Below, one piece after another: positions 34,401 to 45,200 of a stretch of DNA of 64,000 nt. The notes beneath the pieces were generated by a model, which was not told where the DNA came from, did no database searches, and saw only the letters and a program-made list of their open reading frames with translations. The translations under genes were made by a program, and so were the position numbers. Position 1 is the first letter of the stretch; each line of letters opens with the position of its first letter. Origin of the DNA: Istiophorus platypterus (lineage: Eukaryota; Chordata; Actinopteri; Istiophoriformes; Istiophoridae); assembly GCA_016859345.1 (NCBI GenBank), contig CM029124.1, positions 20,207,480 through 20,271,479 of the forward strand, read 5' to 3'.

Positions 34401-37063
34401 GCAATTTGATTTCAACTCCACTAAGGCTACTGACACTTTGACTTTGCTCATTGCCTACACCCAAACTGAAAATTGAACTTCTTTAGGATAAAAACTTTGC
34501 AGACAATTTTTAGAGTTTTCATTTCAGTGAAAAGAAACTCCTTGACCTTCATTGGCCAAGCACTGCCTCTCAATCCTCTTTCATAATAGCTTCTTTTATC
34601 ATTGAATATGCGCCTGTGCCTTCAGGGAATAGACACATATTCATTGGAAATTGATTGTTCGTGCCTTTGCTGAGCCCTAGAAATGGAGCCTTTAAGTGTC
34701 ACTGATGTGATCAGTTGCAGAAGACAGCCTGGTAATAAAGGACTTGTGAGCTGGCTATGAAGATGTGCATTAGGCATCTGTGTTTACGTCAATGATTCCT
34801 GAAAAAATATGAGAGAAGTTTCTTTGTGTGTGATAGTAATTACGGAATCTATTTGTATTTATCATCTTCATCTGTTTGTAATAACAAGCAGATGGTCAGT
34901 GAAGTGTTTGATCAGGAAAGTATATAAGCTAACATGCAAATGAGAAGATAAAATTTGATTCCAGTGACCCAGATGTCTGTCTGCATCGCAGTTTGGTGCA
35001 CAAGCATCTATAAGTGTTCACAACCTTGTAGGAAGTTTGAGCTGCTACGTCCTCACAGCCTCATGACAAAGCACCACAAACTCTCAGCCCCCCCCACCCC
35101 AACTTCCTGAAAACGTCAGAGGCCTGGGAGGACTCATCAAACATCACAGCATTTTGGGAGATGCTATAAAAACCTTCAAAGAGATGTACACTGAACCCCA
35201 TAGAGTATTTCTGGCTCAATAGAGAGGAAAACAAAAGCACTTGGCCTGCTTTGCCAGAGTCAGGAGATCTCATTGTAGACTAAGGATCTGCGCGATTAGT
35301 CGACTGAATTATTACATGTTGCTACCCTCGCTAGTAAGCAGAAGTACTAGTTCTAGAATACGAGGAATACTGGTCTGTTAAATTAATTAACATTTTTTTG
35401 TACTTTTAGACTAGTTGACTTTTCTAAACTTAAAATTCTGTTAAATCCACAGGAAAATCCACCGTGAGGAACATCCCTATTTTGGACACCTGAAAATCTA
35501 TAGAACAGTAGAACATTAACATGAAAATAGTCCACGCCTTTATAAGAAATGTAGAACATTAAAAACACACCTTGTGAATTCATGAATAAAAATAGAGGCT
35601 TGCAGTGATTCAGTCAGCTGCTTTAGACTGTCCTGAGGGAGTCTGGAGAGTAACCAACTGCTTTATCATCACATCTCTTCAGCTCAAGTGTATAATCTAA
35701 TCCATATTGTTTGGTCTTAAAGGTGCTATATATAAGTTTTTTCTATTGCTACATAGCCGACGTCAGCATTAACATGTGGTCACAAGGCAGTCTGTCTAAC
35801 TGTTTGGCTATTGTCCCCTTCATGAGAGCATCTTACTCTCCCATTTCTTGTAGCTGCGCTCCATCCAGGACCTCCAGACGGTTCAGATCATCAAGATCTT
35901 GCGGTATGAGAAGAAGGTGGCTGTTATGTTTCTCCTGATGATCTCCTGCTTCCTGGTGTGTTGGACACCCTACGCTGTTGTGTCCATGATGGAGGCCTTT
36001 GGCAGGAAGAGCATGGTCTCTCCCACCCTCGCCATCATCCCCTCATTCTTTGCGAAGTCCAGTACAGCCTACAACCCCCTCATTTACGTGTTCATGAGCA
36101 GAAAGGTTTGTATTCATAATACAACATTTTTTATGTTTGCATGAAGGAACATTCAATTCTACGTCAACTATAGGACCCACATAAAATGTGGCATCAGTGA
36201 ACTGTGTAAGTCTCCAGAACTAATTTCTTGCTCTGTGAAGCTGATTGGGGTGAAGTCAGCGGTACATGTTTTGCTGCCATCCAGAATGCATTACGTTCCA
36301 CTGGAGAGTTCTGATTGGCCACTTCCTGGTGGTTCAGTCAATTTTTCCCCCTCCAGTGACGATGGCTGAACTTAGGATTTAATATGGATAAATAGGGCAA
36401 ATCAATGGCATCTCACATAGGGGTGGATTGTTCTCCTCTAGTGCTGCTTCATTTCATGGTTTGAGTAGAAAAACCGGAAGTAATTTTAGATTTGTATAGA
36501 AAGTAGTATTTTTGTTGCATTTTTAAAAATATTTATAAACAAAATAGTGCAGAATTTGATTTTAAGCAAGTGCTTATTTTGAGGAAAAATTCTGCAAAAT
36601 GTGGGACATAATCCATTTAAAAACGAGAATAAACTCTGCAGTTAATTAAATGTACAGAGTGCAGTGCATTCTCAAAGGCTGATATCTTATGTTTGACAGA
36701 CAAATGAGTGAAGAAAGGGTGTCATTTGATCCTCTTGTTAAATACCATCCTTTTATCTCTTCGATTCTCCTCCTACTCATCTTCTCACAGTTCCGGCGCT
36801 GTTTGCTGCAGCTGCTCTGTTCACGGCTCTCTTGGCTGCAGCACAGCCTCAAAGAGCGCCCCCTGGCTCCGGTCGAGCGCCCCATCCGGCCGATTGTCAT
36901 GTCCAGCGCCTGCAGCACCAGGGACCGACCCAAAAAGAGGGTGACCTTCAGCTCCTCCTCCATCGTCTTCATTATCACCAGCAATGATTTCCAGCACCTG
37001 GATGTGACCACCAATACCAGACACTCCTCGGAGGTTAATGTCATTCAAGTCAGGCCACTGTGA
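31164..37063 (+). CDS. opn3: Opsin-3 (encephalopsin/panopsin), complete, four exons, 387 aa
   Basis: Join 31164-31482, 33679-33998, 35854-36105, 36791-37063. It encodes a seven-transmembrane, retinal-binding G-protein-coupled receptor of the ciliary-opsin branch, used in non-visual light sensing in brain and other tissues. Visible: N-glycosylation site NET at residues 5-7; TM1-TM2 with RLRTPTNLLLVNISLSDLLV; ERY (DRY-type) motif at 120-122; CWTPY in TM6; Schiff-base lysine K281 in FFAKSSTAYN; NPLIY at 287-291; and a conserved tail ending VIQVRPL as in human OPN3. Length 387 against about 402 in human. The start is the first in-frame ATG giving an N-terminus of normal size; a further non-ATG extension upstream stays open but is not supported. 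It is convergent with kmo, as in human. No CHML-like retrogene occurs in its introns. Confidence 0.97.
31483..33678 (+). other. opn3: opn3 intron 1
   Basis: About 2.2 kb. No recognised element or nested gene; only short low-complexity runs such as poly(T) near 32757-32765. Confidence 0.7.
33679..33998 (+). CDS. opn3: opn3 exon 2
   Basis: Acceptor CACTGCCAG ends at 33678 and donor GTAAGA starts at 33999. It starts GIVSIMTLAALAYERYIRVV and carries the ERY motif, TM4 (WLYSLAWTGAPLLGWNRY) and the extracellular-loop Cys (QLGCSLDW) that pairs with the TM3 Cys, then TM5. Confidence 0.97.
34290..34370. repeat. Fragment of a common fish repeat (hAT-like)
   Basis: ACTGCAGCTGATAATCATTT, AATTATCAATTAATC, then TTTGGTCTATATATCACA. 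The order and words match the widespread fish consensus ACTGCAACTAACGATTATTT with ATCGATTAATC and TTTGGTCTATAAA, as I remember it. Degenerate and 5' end only. Confidence 0.45.
35718..35810 (+). repeat. Fragment of another dispersed fish repeat
   Basis: TTAAAGGTGCTATATATAAG, TTTTT, GCTACATAGCC, CAGCATTAACATG. It recalls a repeat starting AAAGGTGCAATATGTAAG with a later GACATTAACA word. It ends just before opn3 exon 3. Confidence 0.4.
35854..36105 (+). CDS. opn3: opn3 exon 3
   Basis: Acceptor TTCTTGTAG ends at 35853; donor GTTTGT starts at 36106. It codes for the third cytoplasmic loop (DLQTVQIIKILRYEKK), TM6 and TM7 with the retinal-attachment lysine and NPLIY, ending FMSRK. Confidence 0.97.
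36791..37063 (+). CDS. opn3: opn3 exon 4
   Basis: Acceptor TTCTCACAG ends at 36790; stop TGA at 37061-37063. It codes for the cytoplasmic tail with FRRCLLQLLCSRL, IRPIVMSS, RPKKRVTFSSSSIVFIIT and terminal VIQVRPL, all recognisable in human OPN3. Confidence 0.97.
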   Translation, partial: FRRCLLQLLCSRLSWLQHSLKERPLAPVERPIRPIVMSSACSTRDRPKKRVTFSSSSIVFIITSNDFQHLDVTTNTRHSSEVNVIQVRPL

Positions 37064-37625
37064 TCTACTGGACTTCTCATCCCACCACTCACTATGCCTT
37101 AGGATGCAATTCCAAGCCAAACTAATCCTGTCTGACCACCATGGACCTTTTCTGCGTCGACAGTTAGGGACTTGTTACCAACTGGAAACAATGGTGGTTT
37201 ACAATTAACTATTTGTAAATATTGAATTGTCAGCCCAAGGTCTAAACTAAACCTATTTTCTGACAGTGTTTTGTCCGAGCAGGTACTATGAAAGTTTGAC
37301 ATTCTGATCTAACATCAGCTGTTTCGACTTAAATACACAACGATGTAGTTAACAAATATGTTTCTCTTAAAAGAATCCAACTTAATTGTAAAGTAGGCCA
37401 TACAGTATATGTGACAACTGTAGGACTGTGTTGTGTATTTAGAGGCCAGCAGTGTTATGGAATTTTATGGAGTTTGGATCATGTTATAGTAGATTGTTTT
37501 GGTTGGTACCCAACCACAAGTGTGTAGAATGGAAAATAAGCCTTAGCTCCTTAGCCATAAACTATGATACACAAACTGACATTACTATGTATGGATTCAA
37601 TAAAAAGATCATATTTTAAGCTACC
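37064..37625 (+). other. opn3: opn3 3' UTR with poly(A) signal
   Basis: Non-coding sequence after the stop, with AATAAA at 37599-37604, the first good signal downstream. Transcript end inferred near 37620. Confidence 0.55.
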
Positions 37626-37889
37626 GAGCGTGTGTGCATTTTCTTATTTCAGTATAAGTCTCCATTGTGACAAGAGCAGTCACTATGAAAGGAAATTTGG
37701 TGGAACTATATTTATGAGGACTGCAGGAGTGGAATTAGACAAGAGGAGATGAGACTGAGACAGTACAATGCTCCAGTGAGAGGATCCTTTCATTCCCTCC
37801 TGGGCTGTTAATAGACTTGATGAAGGGATTCCCATAGTTTATAATTCACTGAGGATGTGTGAGTGAGTGATCTGTGTTTTAGTACTGTT

Positions 37890-38125
37890 TGGCTGAAAGA
37901 ATAGTTTGGCATTATGGGAAATAAGCTAAGGCCAGACTATAGATGGCAGAGCTTAGCATTAAGACTGTAAAAGTGGAAACTACTATACTGGATCAGTCTA
38001 AAAGATAAAACATGTTTAGCGTTCAGTAATGGACATGTTGTATCTCACTCTCTTAATCTGTGCATAAAAACGTGAAGTTGTAAGGGGTTTAGTTTGTCTG
38101 TGCCATGCCAAGAAAAAGTACATGA
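37890..38125 (+). repeat. Dispersed repeat family A, copy 7
   Basis: AAAGAATAGTTTGGCATTAT, GGGAAATAAGCTAAGGCC, GCTTAGCATTAAGACTGTAA, AAGTGGAAAC, then the 3' half TCTTAATCTGTGCATAAAAA and CGTGAAGTTGTAAGGGGTTT. Nearly full length; lies between opn3 and kmo. Confidence 0.7.
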
Positions 38126-38264
38126 AAACTCACTGTTAAAGCATAATCTCTTGTATGCATGCTTTGGTTTTTATGTCGATTGAATTAAAGAAAAGATACA
38201 TTGTCTTCATTAAAAAGATTTAGAGGTAAACAGATTTTGATCATTTTGGACAGCCAGGCTTGCT

Positions 38265-38345
38265 GCGCTCATGCGTTCAGTCTTTATGCTAAGAAAGGCT
38301 AATCCGCAAGCTGCCAGCTTCCTATTTAATAAAAGAAGTGAAGTG
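38265..38345 (-). repeat. Dispersed repeat family A, copy 8 (reverse fragment)
   Basis: On the plus strand: TTCAGTCTTTATGCTAAGAA, AGGCTAATCCGCAAGCTGCC and AGCTTCCTATTTAA, the reverse complement of the family core. With copy 7 it makes a second inverted pair. Confidence 0.6.
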
Positions 38346-38439
38346 GTATGGACCTTCCCATCCAACTCTTGACAAGAAAGAGAATAAAAATATTCCCAAA
38401 ATATAAAAAGCAGCTATAGTCAGTGTAGTTTATCTTTCC

Positions 38440-38680
38440 AGCCTGGATTTTTACTCCTCAAATATTTCCCTCAGGAGTCGATGGAGACCAGAAACAGAGA
38501 TAAACTACAGTGAATATTGGATTTGCCAGGAGGCGAAGAAAGATAGTTTGAATAAATACTAATGTTGCTCTGTAACTGCTAGATGTGTGAATAAGTAACT
38601 GTTCGACATTTCAACTTAAGGGTGATGATGTATTGATGTTGTGCTAACAACTGGCTTCTGCTACCGTCAATTGGGCAAAA
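38440..38680 (+). repeat. Dispersed repeat family C, copy 2
   Basis: AATATTTCCCTCAGGAGTCG, ATGGAGACCAGAAACAGAGA, GTGAATATTGGAT, AATACTAATGTTGCTCTGTA, CTGCTAGATGTGTGAATAAG. Same order as in 60-325. Confidence 0.65.
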
Positions 38681-38814
38681 AAAAAATCCATAATTTTTAC
38701 AGAGTTGATATTAGTCCAGAGGGGCCATAATTTTGTGTGAAGTAGATGCTGTAGAGAGGAATGACAGAAGGTAAAGAGAGTACTGAAAAATAAAAAAATA
38801 TGATAGTATATGAG

Positions 38815-39093
38815 CTGAGGGGATGTTTATTTGCAATTCTTTCATATGCACCCAAAACTGAGTGAATTCTGACATTTGTCCTCATATTAAAAGTTACACA
38901 AATAATGATAATAGCATGAAATTAATCAAATCTAAATACTAAGAACGGCTGTAAGTTACAAAAATGATCATTACAGTACATGCTTGATAGGGCCTTCATT
39001 GCGAATTAGAGGACTCAATTAACCCCCCAGTTCCTTCTAGTGTTTAACACTCCAATCATAACACTTGTCTGTCAGATCAGAGCCTGCCAGTGC
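38815..39093 (-). other. kmo: Possible kmo 3' UTR
   Basis: After the kmo stop (minus strand), the first AATAAA on that strand is at 38826-38831 (TTTATT on plus). If used, kmo and opn3 transcripts end about 1.2 kb apart and do not overlap. Confidence 0.35.
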
Positions 39094-39240
39094 TCAGGAG
39101 GTCCTCAAGGTTACAAGCCTGTTCCACATTTTCTCAGCGGGGTTGATGAGCTTGCTGAAATCGGGAGGATTTTTAATGAGCAGGTACGAGCCTCCCAAAA
39201 CAGCCCCTGTAGCACTGAACAGCAGGCCAGAGTTTATCAC
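39094..39240 (-). CDS. kmo: kmo exon 15 (C-terminal anchor)
   Basis: Acceptor TCTCACAG; VINSGLLFSATGAVLGGSYL, then LIKNPPDF, to stop TGA at 39094-39096. The hydrophobic run is the probable outer-membrane anchor. The tail is about a dozen residues shorter than human. Confidence 0.9.
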   Translation of the reverse strand: MINSGLLFSATGAVLGGSYLLIKNPPDFSKLINPAEKMWNRLVTLRTS

Positions 39241-42200
39241 CTGTGAGATAAATTTTCAAAAAACTTTTATCATCTTGTCAGTTCTATACAGTCCAACTTA
39301 TTTGCCCATCACACTTTCACATGAGGCTTTGTGATTGAGTAACATTTTTAGCTACAAAGTCTCTCAAAAGCCTTAAACACATCACGACTGCAAATTAAAC
39401 ACACTATCATTTACTTGATGTCTTTGGTAACAATATATTTTATTTAATACCCATAGTTTAAAGATTACTTAATAGAAAGGAACTGAAATATTGAAGTAAA
39501 ATAACTGGAGTGTACCTGAAAGGATTATGTAATTTAGTAGGTAAATGAGGTTAGTGTTATATTTGGACACTTCTTAATTCAAATAATTGCTGGTGTAATC
39601 TATAGAACCTTTTATGCAGTGTACAGCTTGTAAGATGAACATTTATAAATAAGAAATTTACACTGAAAACTCATACAAACCTAAAAAACAAAAGATAAAA
39701 TTTAACAAATATGAAAAATACAGTTTCCAATAATAAATGGAGACTGACTTGGGTTTGATGGATCTTAGTTTTAGCTCCTTCAAAGAAATTGCTCTGGAAA
39801 TCAACAACTGTTTATTAAAACAGCAAAACTGACTACTCTCAGATAATTCAGTCAGAACATGATATGTGGTTATATTCATGGAGTTAAACCATTATGACGG
39901 CATATGGACAACTTAAAGCTAAATACTAATGTCAGCATATGGACATTCTTACATTTGCAGATGATTGGAAGGTATAATGTTTATTATGTAAGTTCTAAAT
40001 TTCCGAACCGACTGTGAACACAGGTATACAAGTATTATTAGTTATTGTTAAATCGCAAACACACATCTTATTAAACATTTATGTATAATAATGTGTCTTT
40101 GGGGTATTGTAATATATTCAAAAAAATCTGTTTTGTTTATAACTTTGATTAAGATATTAATGCCTCATACTTTTATAGTTATATACTCTTCACCTAGTTC
40201 AATGACCTTGCTCTTATCTTCAACTTTTAATTCCAATATCCTCCCTGAATTCAGTTAAGAACTCAGGACAATTTCCTCTTGGCAGTTGATCTCTGTGTGC
40301 CCATTTAAATATCTTATTCTTTTATTATTTCATCACCATCTATGTTCCAGTACTGTACATACTGCTTCATACAGTAGTTTTCTCCTCCTCATAGAGGTCA
40401 TTTCGCCCTTTCCATCCCTACGGGTTTAAACAATTCAAAGGGGAGGCTGTTGAAATCCTTACTGTCCATCTGACAGTGGACCATTAATGCACTGAGCCAT
40501 CGGCACAGGTCACATCAGGCAGTTCAGCCAAGTGCCAAGGACTAACTGGCTTGTCAAGCCAAGCGTAAAAAATCATAAACACTTCTGATGCAGCGAGGCT
40601 GTTTTTGTGAATAAACACTTCTCCCCCTCAATTTCTCCCCTTTTAGAAATCAAAAGTATTTATCCAGCGAGAGTTACAGCCACCTTTGGTACTTGCTACT
40701 GATAGTACTGCAAATTGAAAAGGGTCCTAACTTATAATACTAAGATGTTCAAAGGTATGAACTATGCCCCAAAAATCAAGTGTATGCAGGAAAAAAGGTG
40801 ATATGAAATTGTCTTACTTTGTCTTGCCAATGCCAGCGCTCCACAGCCTTATGGTATCTTGTCCTAGAGAAAGTGACCTGGAGACAGTAAAGGACAAAGA
40901 ATGACATAGATTTTGTGGTAGACAGAGCAAATGTGACATACCATTTTGTTTATTAGGAGACCTACCATTGTGTAGAGTGGAATTATTGTCTTTGGCATGA
41001 GGAAGTGGAGGACATTATCAACATGTTTTCTGAACAGGAACCATTTGGAGTTGACATGTGCTCGCATCTACAAAACAAAAGAGTGAATGTGTTGGTGAAA
41101 TGAGACGTCTGTCCCTCATATTGTGATGTTGGTAAATAAATATTACAGTTGTATCTGAAATGTCACATGGGCTCTTTTACTCTCTTGGGCATAGCTGCAG
41201 TAGAGGGGGATTAAGTGTAAGCTACATTTTACTCTGCAACACTACATTTATTTCACAGCTATAATGAGTATTGGCAGCAGAAAAAAGATGTAGAAAGAGT
41301 AAAAGAGTAGCAGTTCGTAAATGCAAACCCAACCTTTAACCTCTGTTTAGTTCTGTCCTGGTCTTTGATGTACATTGAGTCCTTATTTGCTAAAAACAAC
41401 AGCCTGCTGCAGTTAAAAAAAATACTATGAGATAAATGAGACTGAACGAAAACAGAAGCGTTGTGAGATTGAAAACCAAAACAATGAGCTGAAAGCAGCT
41501 AGAACACTGCGTAGGGGAACTGCAGAGTTTGGTGATTATTCTCTATTGGTTTGTAACTATGAACAACACCTTTCACTTTACACGTTGTCATGTCACATTG
41601 TTTTTAGAAAAATATCAGTCAAAGCTTCCCTAAGTAAAAATGTTTTACTTGTAAGACTGATTTACTGCGATTTTGGTATTACGTCCTAAGTAAAAGATCT
41701 AAATTGTTCTTCTTCATCAAGGTTCATCCCACTCTCTGTACTGAAGTCACTATCATTTAAGTATTCAGAGTAATGAATTTCTAATACACGCATTAACCCC
41801 AAATTTACGTTGCAATTTCACATAAAGATACATTTTAAAGTATGAGGTTAAATTAATCATATTAAACAAAGTAGATATGCATTACTTCGATGTAGTTGTA
41901 CATGGCCAGATCTGCAATTGCATGGTCGTCTGGAACACGTACTCTAGAATACTCAGGCAGTACAGCATCTGCTCAGATACACAAAGGAAAACAGCCGAAA
42001 TGTCTTCAGAACTGTAAGTTCATTCCTTGAGTCTCTTTAATCTTTGTTCATTTAAAAAGTACTTACTGAAATCCTCGCTGAACTGATCCAGTATTTCGTC
42101 AAAGACAATGCAGTCCTCAAAGCCCTATAAAGCATGAATGGAGAAATGAGTCTTCAATCTATTCTATTTATTCTTATTCTTATTCTTACTTTAATGTTAC

Positions 42201-45200
42201 TCACAGCGTTCATCCCCTGCCCATAGAAAGGCACCACTGCGTGGGCTGCGTCACCCATAAGGACACATTTGTTGCCAATGTGATATGGGGAGCACTTGAC
42301 AGACACCATGGCCTGTGCAGGCAATCGGAAATAATCCCTCTTGAGAGCATCACTGAGAGGCACAAATTGAAATAAAACAATTACAAACTCACTTTGAGCA
42401 GTTAATTTTGACAGCTGCATTTTTCTAAACAACAGACATGGGTTTTTGCTTACTAAAAAAAGTATCTGTAACATCTGAGAAGGCCACATTGACCATTCTC
42501 GTTCTGCCCTGCTAAAGTTAAACAGCCAAACAGAGGAAGGAAAACATGCATGCAGCATGCAGCTATTTATGCCTGAGCACTCCCAAATAAAGTCAGCCCA
42601 GAGAGGAATTAACCTGAATGAAAGCCCGGAGCGTTTTCTACAGCTCATACCTCCCCTATCTATCCGTCAGCAACAACATACGGTTCACCTCTAATTAAAA
42701 TCTTACTGCACAAAGCCATGTAACTGTAAGTCTGCAATTTCACACTTCACAGATCATGGCTGTGAATATGGCTGGAGTCATCAGGATGAAGGGAAATAAA
42801 AGTGTTTTTGGGAGGGCTTGGCGGGTTGGATGAAGAGATAAGGCAGAGGGGGAGAAAGAGGGAAGCAGAGATAACAGATGAGAGAGAGAGAGAGAGAGGG
42901 AGAGAAGGATGGGGATGGGGAAGTCACTTACACTCCTATTAGTGGTATAGTGTCAGGGAAGTATTTCTGGAAAAACTCAATGACTTCATCTCCTGTGGTG
43001 ATCTTCTCAAACTCATCGAAGGGCATGAAGAGGGTACAGGTAAATGTCTTGTCCTAAATTGAAAATAAATAAAGTTCACCATGATGATTGTTCTCCAATC
43101 TACTGTGACATACTTCTTGCCAAGTTAAATGGAGTCATCTTTCTGTACTCAAAGACATAAGTCAAGATGAACCCTTTACCATCCACTGTTCCAGCAGTAG
43201 GACGTTAGCACTATGTAGAATTTTGACAGTTCTAAACAGCACAAAGGAAAGACTAGTAATTATAGATTTCATACAAACATAGTAAAATAAAAATTAGTAA
43301 TATCTACCACTCAAACTTAGTGGAACTATAGTGTAGTAGAAGTATAAAGCAGCATGAAATGGATAGCACAGTACATTAGTAGATGTAATGTTTATGTCAT
43401 TTTTAATGCTTACAAATCTTGTTAGTTTTGCAGTACAGGAAAGCATTGGACAAGCAAAAAAAAATCTGATTATGTAGTGCCAGATCAAAAGGTATAGGAT
43501 CACAAGAGTGTTTACAATTCATCATCTGGGAACTGAGCTGTTGAGTTGTTTTAGTCAGGGCCAAAGTGGACTGACAGACCAACACGGGACCAACACTGTC
43601 AGTCAACATTGTTGGGGCACAAATGAAACCTTAAAAATCAAATATGTCTCCCTACCTTTAAGTTAACCTGGCAGTCCAACAATGCAATAAATCCTTTAAA
43701 ACATTTTCTTCAAAGTCATTGAAAGAATCGCTCAAAGCAGTCATTTTGTTTTAAATTAGATGGAAAAGAATACATGGCAAGAAATAAGTTAATCATTCAA
43801 ACAAGGACCAACAGCCTCAGTTCTTCATGCCATGGACTCCAAAGGATGTTGGAAAAATTCCTCTCAGATTCTGTTGCATGTTACATGATTGCATCACATA
43901 ATTTCAGCAACTTTATCAGCTGTGTATTCATGCTGCAAATGTCCCAATCTACCACATCCTGAAGGTTTTCTACAGGATTCAGATCTGTTTTCTAAGGAGG
44001 CCACTGAAGTACAAACCGATTTGAGACAACTTTTCCTTTATGGCATGGTGCAATATCATGCTGGAAGTAGCCATTGAAATGACTGATGGTTAAATTGTTA
44101 CCATACAGGGATGCAGCAACAATACTCAAATAGGCTGTGGCATTCAGACGATTAATGATTGGTATTAAGTGGCCCAAAGGGTGCCAAGAAAACATTCCCC
44201 ACAGCATTACACCACCACCACCAGCGTGGACTGTTGACACAAAGTAGGTAGGGTCCATGGATTCATGTTGTTGACACAAAAGTCTGACCAGACCACCTGC
44301 TGTCTCAGCAGAAATCCTCATCAGACAAAACTGGTCTTCAACTGTCCAGATGAAGACTGTGCCCGATGCAGCCGTAGATTTCTGTTCTTGGCTGAAGGGA
44401 GTGGAACCTGATGTGCTATTTAGCTATTGTAGCCCATCTACCTCAAGGTTGGATGTGTTGTACATTCTGAGGTGCTTCTCTGCTCACCACCGTTTTAGAG
44501 AGTGGTTATCTGAGTTATCTGAGCCTTTCTGTCAGTTCGATCCAGTCTGATCTCTCTACTCTGACCTCTCCCATCAACCTTTCCATCTGCAGACCTGCTG
44601 CATACTGGATGTTTCTGGCTTTTCACAGTACTCTGAGAAAACTCAAGAATCCTCCACGCTGAAGTCTGGTGTGAACATTAAATAAAGCTCTTGCAGGATT
44701 TTCAATGCATGACACTACTGCCACATGATTGGCAGATTGGATAACTGCATGAATAAACAGGTGTACAGGTGCTCCTAAAAAAGTGCCGTTTTCATTATTA
44801 ATGTTTTATTAAGGAATCGCACTGCATCTGCAGATCCTCACTGCTGAACTCATTATAGAATCTTCCATCTTGAATGCAAATATAGTAGCCAAACTCTACC
44901 CAGTGCGAGTGATGGATTAAAGTCACAAAGGTGGTGGGCGTGTCATTATCTGCCCATCCAGGCAGGTCCTATCTATCAACATCACATAGTCCTCCCCGAG
45001 GAACGTTTTTGCACCCTCTCCGTTACCATGGTTACGGCAGCAGAAAGAGTGTTTTTTAACTCTCAGTCATAATGTGTTCCTGGGAACTAGGACAATGACT
45101 GACAAAAAAATGCACTTCAGAATCAGCTGCCTTAACCTGGTATTACTGAAGAGATCACAAAAACTGTTTTGCTGAATCAGCCATGCAGAAAAATCATCGT

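Larger units (their letters stand above)
33999..35853 (+). other. opn3: opn3 intron 2 with repeat fragments
   Basis: Contains a hAT-like repeat fragment (34290-34370), a possible second fragment with TAGTCGAC words (35287-35430), and the start of another common fish repeat at 35718-35810 (AAAGGTGCTATATATAAG). Confidence 0.6.

Noticed and set aside
36646..37120. Long minus-strand frames opposite opn3 exon 4
   Set aside because: Antisense shadows of the coding exon; no splice logic or similarity.
39040..39334. Plus-strand frames over 39040-39334
   Set aside because: They are shadows of the last kmo exon, which reads correctly on the minus strand with a proper acceptor and stop.
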